Shown here piece after piece: positions 23,451 through 34,000 of a DNA stretch of 64,000 nt. The notes beneath the pieces were generated by a model, which saw only the letters and a list, made by a program, of their open reading frames with translations, was not told the origin of the DNA and did no database searches. The position numbers were made by a program, and so were the translations under genes. Position 1 is the first letter of the stretch; every line of letters starts with the position of its first letter. This stretch comes from Oegoconia quadripuncta (lineage: Eukaryota; Arthropoda; Insecta; Lepidoptera; Autostichidae): assembly GCA_949316235.1 (NCBI GenBank), contig OX438744.1, positions 31,368,778 through 31,432,777 on the forward strand, in the 5' to 3' direction.

Positions 23451-24046
23451 ACGCGACCGGTCCGCCGCGGCGCCTGCCGCACAGACATAGGCGACGTAGG
23501 ATCGCAGCAGTGGCATTTTCAACTTATAACGTAAGACATGTACTTAATCGACTTAGTGACGAGTTGAACTAAACGAGAGTCGCACGACAGCGGCCCCCGA
23601 TCGCCGCCCACTTGTTTTTAGTAATAAATGAGATCAAAACGATTTAGTGAATCGGCAATGTTCAATTTTGTATAGAACGTTTCATAGTAGCGATATTTGA
23701 GAGTTGTTATTTATTTGTGAGATTCGTTCGTAGGCGCGTTCCGTTTCCGACACACGGACAGACAGACACGCGGCACTACGCTAGAGCATCGGACGGACGA
23801 GTGGCGCGACAACTATTAAAACTATTAAACAATCTTGTAAGTAATTATAAGTATTAGCTTCAATCAATAAAGCCTTTTTAAAAATTAGTTAAAAAATGAA
23901 AAACTATTGAAACTTCACATGTTTAAATATAAATTAGTTATGATTTCAGTTAATAGAAATCATCGTATCGTTTTGTGTATTATATTGCTATATTTTCGTT
24001 CATATTCGTTATACCACGAGTTTCCCAATGAAAGACATAAATTAGG

Positions 24047-24110
24047 GGTGTGAGCGGGCCCGGCGCCCCGGATCGGCCCGGGTCGGCCGGCGCCCCGGCC
24101 CGCTCACACC
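24047..24110. repeat. GC-rich near-palindrome
   Basis: The left end GGTGTGAGCGGGCC and the right end GGCCCGCTCACACC form a perfect 14-bp outer stem. The 36 bases between are almost all G and C with further inverted GGCGCC blocks. It stands out sharply in AT-rich flanks. Confidence 0.75.
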
Positions 24111-24409
24111 ATTGTTTTGACACGACAGTCTGCCACTAACCATTTTAGGTCATAAGTCCCATTGTTGTATTTTTCGTCTCACAATAAATGAAAATCTATT
24201 TTATTGTTTTTAATACTGTGGTTTTATTTACAACCCGATGTCAGTTGGAAACTACGATATTATCCCGACAAGCTCATGTCGCCATAAATTATAGCTTATC
24301 GCAATTAGTAAAAGGAGACAGGTAACTGTGGTCCTTCTAAAAGGATGTTGTCTGAATTAATGAGTACAAAATATAAAAGAACTCGTGTCAAGGATTTCGA
24401 GACGGGTTT

Positions 24410-24612
24410 TAGCGCTTGACCCCAGTCACACCTGATGTTAAGTGAAAATGAGGCCGAAAGTGCAAACACGCTCACCCGGAATCTCCAACTTATGTGGAGG
24501 ACTGGTTATCTTATCTCATACAGCCGCAACACAAAATTTTGGTAATAATGCTACTTAGTGGGTACTACCAGGCGAACATTTTAATAATGCCCTACCGAAT
24601 ACTAAACAGGCC
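24410..24612 (-). repeat. SINE family A, 5'-truncated reverse copy
   Basis: Reads as the reverse complement: the tail AGCGCTTGACCCCAGTCACA with CCTGATGTTAAGTG comes first, then CTTATCTCATACAG, then TGCCCTACCGAATACTAAAC. The head with the tRNA boxes is gone. Confidence 0.75.
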
Positions 24613-25354
24613 TTTATCTTCCGTTTTTCAATAATTATTACAGCACGTGCATGGTATCCATGTCTTAAAAATTTGCAATTGACATATTTTAACAATTGCA
24701 TAGTGCGCGTATAAGGGCCGCATGCGTCAAGTGGCGCCCTCTCACTGGCGAAGTGCGACCCACGCGGTGAGCCCCGACATTTGGTCGGGAAAGTAAGTAG
24801 GTACCTTTACCTAAGGCAATTCAGACGATAGGATTGATCTAACAGTATCCTTTAATCGCTTAAATTTTTTGTCCTAATTTCATTTGGGTTGAAATTGTTA
24901 TGCACAATTGCTGGTTTTCGCGACATTTTAACTTGGCCTAAAAATTACCCTTACTTTGCAATCGTATTAAATGCCATGAAAACTAGCCTTTCGGCATAAT
25001 GATGTCTACGTCGCAACACCTACACCTACCTATTTTTGATTCTAACATTGATGTGCAGCTCTTTCTGCTCATATTATATATCACAATACTTTTGTAGCGT
25101 GCGAGCAAATAAGATGGGTGAGAGCACCTCGACAATATTAATTAGCTTCAGCAGGTTAAGGCGGGAGCGAAGCTGCGTTACGTTGAACATATTAGTTAAA
25201 AAAAAACATAATACCTACTTAGACGAATCATAAGATAGGGATATCAAATGGTTGGGATTATCAGTTGGTCGTTGGGAAGTTAAAATAAAGCCAACTGTAG
25301 ATGAACCTTTTTAAATAAATAAAAAAAGCCAAAAATAGTAAGGCACAAGTAATT

Positions 25355-25562
25355 CGACGACCGGTTGGTGTAGTGGATCGTGACCCTGTCAGCGAAACCA
25401 ACGGTTGCGGGTTCGAATCCCGCGAAGTGTAAGTGTTTGTGTGGTGAATGCGAACATTTATTCTCGAGTCATGGATGTTTATATAAATATTTATGTATGT
25501 TTATCCGTTATCTCTTAGTTTGGGACTAGATGATGGGTATAAGTGTCCGAAATATATATAAA
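25355..25562 (+). repeat. SINE family B, near full-length
   Basis: tRNA-like head GACCGGTTGGTGTAGTGGAT with the B box GGTTCGAATCCC. The body contains GTGGTGAATGCGAACATTTA and the end has TAAGTGTCCGAAATAT. Three other copies lie at 47071, 54871 (reverse) and 57440 (partial). Confidence 0.83.
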
Positions 25563-25684
25563 AAAAGCAATACAAATTTGGAACGAACGATATTTATAGT
25601 GCACATTTGTGCAAAACTTTTTTGGCCTATAGATTGTACTTATTCCAATGACGACAATGAATAATTAGGCGATCTTTGTATACG

Positions 25685-25925
25685 TACAGGATGAAATTTA
25701 ATTCCTGTTTACTGGTGACTCAACTCCTGATTACGAACAACTTTCCACTGGGAACCATTGCCAAATCATCCATATTAAAGGTGGTTTCATAATGGGTTAC
25801 TTTGTAAGAGTAATCGAAATTTTTTTGATCTAATTCGACTATGGTTTTTTGGGGAAAGTTGGTCGTAATCAAGAGTGGCGTCACCAGGTAATGGGAATTA
25901 CACGAATTCAAATTCACCCTGTATA
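25685..25925. mobile_element. Fold-back MITE with about 60-bp terminal inverted repeats
   Basis: The left TACAGGATGAAATTTAATTC and right GAATTCAAATTCACCCTGTA are inverted. The inversion continues inward through GGTGACTCAACTCCTGATTA and TAATCAAGAGTGGCGTCACC. No coding capacity. A partial relative is at 4617-4806. Confidence 0.8.
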
Positions 25926-25929
25926 GAAA

Positions 25930-26215
25930 AATCGTTTGAACACGCATCACAACAAAACTACTGAACGGATTTTTCTCAGAATATATTAATTAGTTCCGGA
26001 TTGACATTTAGGATAAATTTCTAAAATAATTTTCTTTTACCTTTTAGAATTTCTGATTTACTGTAAATCAGTGGACTGAAAATAAAAATAGATTTTTTTT
26101 TAATGACTGTCCCTTTGGCCAAGCAAAAGTATTACTGAGGCCATACAGGCAAGTATTTTATCAACACGGACGAAGTCGCGGGCCAGGCGGAAAGCTAATA
26201 TTGTATATATTTTTT
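25930..26215. repeat. Degenerate interspersed repeat, weakly identified
   Basis: Contains AAAACTACTGAACGGATTTT and later GACGAAGTCGCGGGCCAGGC followed by GGAAAGCTAAT, a combination also seen in parts at 33590-33710, 39575-39770 and 49493-49663. I take it as one dispersed family, but the ends are unclear. Confidence 0.45.
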
Positions 26216-26539
26216 ATGAATTATCTATTTGACGTCTAAGGCTATGAATTGAAGAACACATAAATTGAACACTTAGAAAAGATCTGAAAGATCAAAGACT
26301 ATCAAAATATACCAACCGACTACGTTAAAAGCTTAACTGATTTTCATTAAACATAGCTAGGAACAGTGGGGGGCGGGAAAGGTTAATTAACTGTGAACGT
26401 CAAGATGAGGGAACCACCTCTCAAAAGCCAAATATTATCAAACCAATCGTCAATACCCGCATGGTACCTATATCAAGAGTGTAGTTCCTCCATCTCGACG
26501 TCAAAGTGGAGGGCACCCACTGCAACTACTTCCACTATA

Positions 26540-26842
26540 CGAGCGGAGGTCAAAAAGTTCGCGGAATGACTAAGGAGGTTGAAATGAAACATTAAACTAT
26601 TTTTCCTTTTCAATATATTCACCCTTAATCCTAATACATTTTTCAGATCTTTCGAATAACTTGCTAATACCGTCGAAAAAAAATTATTTCAAAATAGGCC
26701 AAAATTGCCGACTTCATCATCATCGTTAAATTTTTTTCCACGCAGCTCTTTCTTCATCTTTGGAAATAAATAGTAATCACTGGGGGCCAATTTTTACCCC
26801 CCGCCAACCCTTCCATTCCGCGAACTTTTTGACCTCCCCTCG
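26540..26842 (-). mobile_element. 303-bp mariner-derived MITE (internal deletion)
   Basis: Terminal inverted repeats CGAGCGGAGGTCAAAAAGTT and (reverse) CGAGGGGAGGTCAAAAAGTT are flanked by TA dinucleotides at 26538-26539 and 26843-26844. The - strand keeps a broken piece of transposase C-terminus (FPKMKKELRGK, then FERSEKCIRIKGEYIEKEK). The rest of the transposase is deleted, so this copy is non-autonomous. Confidence 0.85.
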
Positions 26843-27385
26843 TACCAATCCGCAGGGCTATAAAGGGAGATCCTCCCTTTCTGATAACACTTAATATGTA
26901 ATATTCCGTGTTAAATTGTTTTTACTGGTCCATAAAGAATTTAATGAAAGAAGATCTTCCTTTCCACGCTTAAAAGTAAACTGCTCTAATGTACATCCTG
27001 CCCATCCTAACCGTGGTCGTTAACTGAGTCACAAAATTCAAACTAGCGGTTTGCCAGCGGACAATGAAGCAAAGGATTCTCGGAGTAAATGGACAGAGTC
27101 CGGAACTCCATTTTACGCTCCAAAACTCGCGTGATAGATGTGCTAAAGGAAGCTGGCAATTTAAAATAGGATTGGGCGGGTCACCTCTGCAGGATGTCTC
27201 AGAAAAATGGGCCAGGATGTGCACCGATTGGATCCCACAGGACAGCATGTGCGCCAAAGGTAGACCCAAAAAGCGATAGCGCGATGAGTTGGATACTTTT
27301 AGCAAGGAGTGGCGAGGGTTTGCCAAACAGTGCGACAAACCAAGCTAGTTAAAAAATATATTTATTGTTATGTTGAAGCTATGTC

Positions 27386-27722
27386 GAACCGCTTCCGTGG
27401 CTCAATGTAAACAACATTGGGTTTACGATTCAGAGGTCGCGGGTTTCGATCTCCAGCGGGGTACATGTTTAAGTACTCGGTTTGGTTGGTGGTAGGGTAT
27501 TTTAAATGTCCGCCTGGCTAGCTACCACAATCTTATCTAAATCTGCCGCCAAGCAGCAATGTTAATAGCATTGTTGTGTTCCGGTTGTCAGAGATAAGAT
27601 AGCCAGTCCCCCAAATGTGTTAGGGTTTCCGGATCAGTACGCTTCCACCTTCGACCTCATATTCACTTAACATCAGGTGTGATTGGGGTCAAGTACGCAC
27701 CCGTCCTGCATAAAAACAAAAA
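27386..27722 (+). repeat. SINE family A, full-length
   Basis: Head CCGCTTCCGTGGCTCAATGT, B-box-like GGGTTTCGATCTCCAGC, body GGTTGGTGGTAGGGTATTTT, and end CATCAGGTGTGATTGGGGTC followed by CATAAAAACAAAAAAG. It lies between the convergent genes' 3' ends. Confidence 0.86.
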
Positions 27723-27844
27723 AGACAGCCTGTCTAGGCTGGGCCTCGAATATGTAACCTCCTGACTCGAAGGCTGGCTCCGCCCTTGATGCCAGTCACT
27801 TGTTGAACCCACTAGCCAATAGACCAAACAATTCAATGTAAACA

Positions 27845-27963
27845 ACAAAATCATGTCAGCTGTTTATTTACATTGTCAGTATATAAAAATAAAATATATT
27901 CAAACTTAACACTAAATCACTCTAATCACTTGGTGATGGGGCAATGGACGTTGATGATGACTG
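27845..27963 (-). terminator. Short 3' UTR with poly(A) signal of the unknown gene
   Basis: The - strand reads AATAAA at 27863-27868, about 100 bases after the TAG stop. No other hexamer lies nearer to the stop. The SINE copy ending at about 27722 lies just beyond. Confidence 0.55.
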
Positions 27964-28031
27964 CTATGGAAAGGTGATAAGGCCAGGCGGCGGCTCCGGG
28001 GGCATGAAGTTCTGCAACGACGCGTTCGGAT
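27964..28031 (-). CDS. Unknown gene, terminal exon
   Basis: Acceptor gttattttccag|AT, phase 1, then [20 protein letters not shown] and FP, stop TAG. It closes the chain in frame. On the - strand an AATAAA hexamer follows about 100 bases after the stop (positions 27863-27868), which implies a short 3' UTR. Confidence 0.86.
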
Positions 28032-31000
28032 CTGGAAAATAACCATATCAAAGGTCAAGTATCTATCACTAAGTGTAACCAAATTTATGTACCTCCCTGA
28101 AACTATATGGCCTACTAGATATACACTGTCCCAAAATATATGCGGATATTAGACAACCTATTGGGAGTAATTATTTAGATTAGTGCATGCTACTCTCTCA
28201 TAATGCTGTGCCTTCATAAGGTCCTTATTGATAGATACACTGAAATACCATCTATAAAATATAAGGAATACAATAAATGATTTGAGTGTGAGTTAAAGTT
28301 TTCGATATAAATCAGTGAAATAATTAATATGTAATGTAAAATTGATACCAATCACGCCAAATAGCGAGCAGCCGAGGCAAACTGTTCTTTATTATTCAGA
28401 ATATAGCACTTTTTTCTTTTGAAGTTATTATACTTTAGGGCCTAAGATAAATAACTCTATGGTTCAAGACGAATCCAAAAACAGCTATTTTTCAATGAAT
28501 ATAGCATATTTTTGGTTTTCTTTTCAAGTTATTATACTTTAGGGCCTAAGATAAATAACTCTATGGATCAAGACGAATCCAAAAACAGCTCTTTTGTTCA
28601 AATCGGATCAGTAGTTCAGAACTGCTGGGTTGGTGCTGGATTTTTACATTTCGAATCAACATGATGTCCATGGGTATCATGTCTTATTTTTTTTTAGCTT
28701 GTGACACTCGTGACATTATAACGAATTTAACGACACCTAATTTATCACAATCCGTCCAGTAGTTTGATCGCTATGATGGAACCTCTATACCCACATACAA
28801 ACATACATAGGGTGTTATAACCCTTCCCCATAGTCGGGTAAAAATAACTTACAAAGAACAAATAAACATGGCGGACATTATGAGAATTTAATAATCATTA
28901 AAGTTTTTGTTCTAATCTAATATCCGCATGTTTCGTTAAAATGATAATTTGGATAAATGAATGTGATTGCATATTTTAGCGCTCCGAATAGTCCGAGCGA
29001 ACTTGCATTTAATTATTCGTTGCGCTAACATGTACTATCGCCTTAGATCGGCTTTCCTTGCAAGCTAAATTTAACCGTATTTCTCGTAAGATATCTATCA
29101 AAGTTAATCAAAATTTTTATGTGATCCATATCCTTGTCAAATTGGGGGAAAAAGTGAGCATTGCGTTGGACCAGCCAATGCTGCATTTTCCCGTATTTTC
29201 TCAATTTAAAAATAATGTAAGTGTCATAAAGATTTTGCTTAAATCTGATTTCATCATCTTCAGCCCCTAAACATCCCACTGCAAGGATATAGGCCTTCCC
29301 TCGTATATGGTATGGGCCGTAGTCCATCACGCTGGCCCAATGCGGGTTGGGGGACTTCACATGCCTTTGAATTTTTATTTCTCAGACATGCAGGTGTCCT
29401 CACGATGTTTTCCTTCACCGTTTAGGAGCAGTCGGATAAATGCACATAAGTAATTAAATTTAAAAAGTCATTGGTACACGGTCTGCCTGGGAATCGAATC
29501 CGGACCGATCAAATTGGGAGATCGCATCTCAATCGCCGAGCTACCGCGCTCCCTCTCATCTGGAATCTGATCTACAAACAAGTAATGACATTGGGTTAGC
29601 ACAAATAAGTTGGGCGTTCACAAAGCTCCTTACCGAACTTGCGGTCGTGCGGATGATGCATATGCGGCATCGGCGGCAGAGGGGGCAGCAGCGGCGGCGG
29701 GGGGCGCGGCCGCAGCAGGTGCAGGGGGGGCGGCGCGGGCGCGCGGGGCGGCGGCGGGGAGCCGGGCGGCGGGGGCGGGGGGGGCAGCGCGTCCCACAGC
29801 GGCACGTGGTCCGCGTGCGTCGCGGGGCACGGCCAGGCGCAGCCCACGCGCCGCCGGGGCCGCTGGGGGGGGGACGGATCTTATTAGTTTATCTTCTATT
29901 ATTCAAAATAACTTCTATACATTAAAAACAAGCTTTTAATTTTTCGGGTTAGCGCTTGACCTCAATCACACCTGATGTTGAGTGAAGATGAGGCCGAAGG
30001 TGAAAGCGTACTGACCCGGAAACCCCAATATGAAGGACTGGCTATCTTATTTCTGACAACCGGAACACAACACTAGAATAATATAAATTTGTAGTAACTC
30101 CATGTTCAGACCCAATCCAGCCCAAGCTAGCCCTTGGGATAGTCGTACTTGTACGACTATCTTGCCATTTGGCATCGGTGAGTTCTAGTCCTTACATCTC
30201 GGCTCCATCATCAGATCAGGTCGATGGTGCCATAATATAGCATTGTTACCGAACTTACATAAATCTGCCAAATTTCAACTCAATCAGATACCAGTAAGTG
30301 ATTGAAAAATAGTTTGCAAATTTTGAAACTATGACTACGAACGACATACGAACATTGTAACATAAATAAAAGCTTGAAAATAGTCATTAGTTGTCAGGCA
30401 AGGCAATAGTGGCGATCCACAATGGCATGCACCAGCCTACGCTGTATGTATTGAAGCAATATACAAAATCATTCTTTCAACAAATTTACAATACAATACA
30501 ATACAAATACACTTTATTGCACAACAGATAAGAAAATACAGTTTCAGAAAAGTGGTAAGAATAGAATGTACAATTTGGCGACCTTATCACTAAAAGCGAT
30601 CTCTTCCAGGCAACCTTTGGGTGTAAGGACAGTACATTTGAAATAGGTTTAATTTTATTTTATTGATTAAATTTAATGATACTATAAAACAGAAACTTCT
30701 TAAGAAACCATATTATGAAATATCGGACTATTTAGATGATAATCATCCCTGAACATAACCAGCTCGTTCGCATGCCAGGCTATTTCACAATTAATAATGA
30801 AATGTAAAACCTGTTTTTAAAACACAACTCCTTGAATTTGATGCTTATTCTTCTCAGGGGAAAATTGCCTTTTGAACAAGCAGTAGCTAAAAAATTGTTC
30901 CCTATGTACATACAAAATAAAGCAACTTTGGCTTTGACTTTCAATGTTGGGTATGGCGGAAGACGCATGAAAGCAGAATCAACGCAGTACAAATGCGTTC

Positions 31001-34000
31001 ATTGCGTGGCGTGACTTTGAATGATAGATTACGAAAGCGTGAATGTAAGGGTCGGTAAAAGTGGACCAAGAAGGACGTACATCAATCAAGTGACTGATGT
31101 TCTCACAAGAGTCAGGTGCGGTCAACCACTAACCGACGAGCGTGTATGAAGCAGTTGATAAGAATGGAAGAAGCTAAACATACAAATAGTCGAATAGGGA
31201 ACCTCCTCCTTTTTGAAGTTGGTTAAAAAGTAGTATGTCATGTCTTTGCAAGTGAAAATCAATAGCCTCTGCCTACCCCAACGGGAAACAGGCGTGAGCA
31301 TATGTATTTAAAAAAATGCTGTAAGGGCGTAAATCCCTTTGCCTTCTCCAAGAGGAGTGAATTAAAGCAAAAAAATAGATTAATAGCTGGGGTGATGGAA
31401 TGATCGTACCTTTTTGGGTGGTTCTTCAATGTCGGAGTCCTGTCCGGGTTTATATCCATCCGCGAAGCTCACCCGCTTCGCCGCTCGGCCCGTCTCCATC
31501 GATAACGATTTACTGTTGAGAATATACCGTCAAAGTTATTACTTGTATTATATAAATATAAAGCGAAGGTTCCCAAGCTGTACAACGGTTATCCGACCGA
31601 TATTAGAAACGAAATTAATTGAAGTGAGTTCAAAAGTAAGAACAATGCATAATCATGAGTAGCTAGTAAATATGATATTCATTTTTTCATGAAAATATCT
31701 GTACCCAGAATTGACGCTGTGGCGGTATCTTCATATAATCTCAAAAGCCTGAATTATTAACTATTTAAACAGTATAGGAAATCTTTGATATAAACATTCG
31801 CAATTGTCAAACTGAAACGTCGTGCTTGGTTATCTATTTAATTTCACTAACAGTGTAAAAAATACCACAAAAACATTAGCCGTCTTGTCCTATTTTGAGA
31901 CCCTAGGCACGCCACGTGATGGTAATAGACAAAGCGGAATTCAGTTATTTGGTTAATGTAATAAAATTGCGCTGAAATAATGAGAAATAGTGTCAAAAGG
32001 AAAAAATTGTGCCGCTGTGTTTAAGAGTTCATCAATACTTTTAAGTGAGCACTCGGCGTCACGTGTTCCTAGAATCCTCATTCTTATACGCAGAGATTGT
32101 TTTACCTATAATTATAATATATATCCAAAAATACTGTGCATACTATTGGCACCGAATTAGGCAATCTCAAATAGTGCTTCAAAAACAACGATTTCCTGAA
32201 TCCTGCAACCTTGGGATCTTCAAGAGCAGGGTGAATAGGCATCCACTGCGATCGCGTGCTTCATCTTCGGGCACATCTGCACTTGCCATCAGGTGAGATT
32301 GTGGTCAAACGCGTATCCAGTTAACCATAAAAAAAAGGAATTCATTTAGATATCTTTGTGAAAAGGAGTAACGTAGACGACGGACTTTTTGGTCCTTCGT
32401 TATTGCATACCATTCAAAAAGTTCGTAGTCTGCGCTGCTGCTTTTCACAAAGACATCTAAATAATTTCGTTGTTTTTGAAGTACTGTTTATGGGACTTGT
32501 ATAATCACTTGTATATTTCGGTGGCATTATGAACAAATACAAGAAATGTTTAAAACCAGAGTAAGCTACTTTAATATAGGTTGTTGACGCCTTCTATTAG
32601 ACATAAAAATGTCTTTTTTTTTATTCACGACAGATTGAGGTTACTTGAGGTCAAGTAACCTCAATCTGTGCCAGAAGAGGCCGTTCTATAACTACATTTA
32701 CATTTTGATTTTGTAACATTAACATTCCTAGTTTTGCTGCCAGGCAAACAATAAAATAGTTTTAATTTTTTTGGTAATATAGTAACATTTTCTTGCTCGT
32801 TAATCTCAGGGCAAAATTGCCATACGAACATGAGAGGCAGCCTAAATGTAAAATATGACTGATTTATGCGTATCCTTTTTTTTTACAAAAAAAAAAGTTT
32901 TTGGGATATAAATTACAATTATACGTAAAGCGGTCTAGTAACACGTGACGTCGGAATGCTTAGTTAAATATTGAATAACATTTATTTTCTATAGACACTA
33001 TCTCAGCATAATTTTAATTCATTAACTAAATAGCTATGTTCTTTGTGTTCTAGCTTAACGTATGTGAATTGTGACATATGAGAGAAAGTAAACGATGTGC
33101 AACCCTTGTTGATTGAGTTTGTCCAAAATTAAACTTAAAGAAAGAGACTGATGAGAAGATGCAAATGGAGATTATTTGGTACAGGTTTAATTCAAAGTTT
33201 TCCCACTGATCCCACCTTGGATATAGTCAATTGGTGACGGCTTCTATATTTTATAATTAATTAGTTTATGTAACGTTATCTACGATGATTTTATGCTACT
33301 ATGGAATTGGTATGGATAAAAATCCCTAAATAAATATAGATAAAAAAAACATACTAAAACTCTTGGAATATACTTTATATAAATAATAGCGAGTAAAAAT
33401 GGGATTCCACAATCTAACCAATCGGTTTTATGGGACAATGCACATCATTATATATTTTTATTACTTGGTGATAAAAACATTTAACAAAAAAGAGAGCAAC
33501 CAAACGACATCGAGCAGAAAGCGTCAGGTGTAACACGTGCACGTAAATTCACTAACATTATAAATGCAAAGATAGGATGTTTATTACTCAATAACGCCTG
33601 AACGGATTTGGATTAAGTTTGGTGCAGAGATGGACTAAGTCCTATATTAACATTTAGGGTATATTTTAACCGGAAATTTGAAATAAACTTCGCAGAGCAA
33701 TGATAGACTGTTTCTATTTACTTACGTGACTAAAATCCCCTTTTCAGGCGTATCTTTTTCCTCTTCAGAGGCATCCTTCGCTACCTCACCTAGGACTGAA
33801 ATAATTATATTAATACAAAATAAACGAATGGGATGAAAGCCATACCAAATGCAATAGCTTTTATTATAAATGTACTGCTAAAAATAATACAACCAGCGAA
33901 TCTCTTCGTAAAGTTCAGACTTAAAACTTCAAGCAACTTCAACTAAAAATACACGTATCGCTAAGACGTTGGCTCGGTTCCAGTGGCGTCAACATTTGAT

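Noticed and set aside
23244..23522. 92-codon - strand frame with Gly-Met-His-Val repeats
   Set aside because: The frame is produced by the 22-bp tandem repeat in the CpG-rich segment; no splice sites or conservation signal.
25355..25440. tRNA gene (GGTTCGAATCCC box)
   Set aside because: The sequence continues into the SINE B body, lacks a foldable acceptor stem and anticodon arm, and recurs three more times in the window.
29610..29939. 109-codon Ala/Gly/Arg frame on + (and frames at 29630-29925)
   Set aside because: These lie opposite or out of frame with the GC-rich polyproline exon at 29634-29862; composition alone keeps them open.
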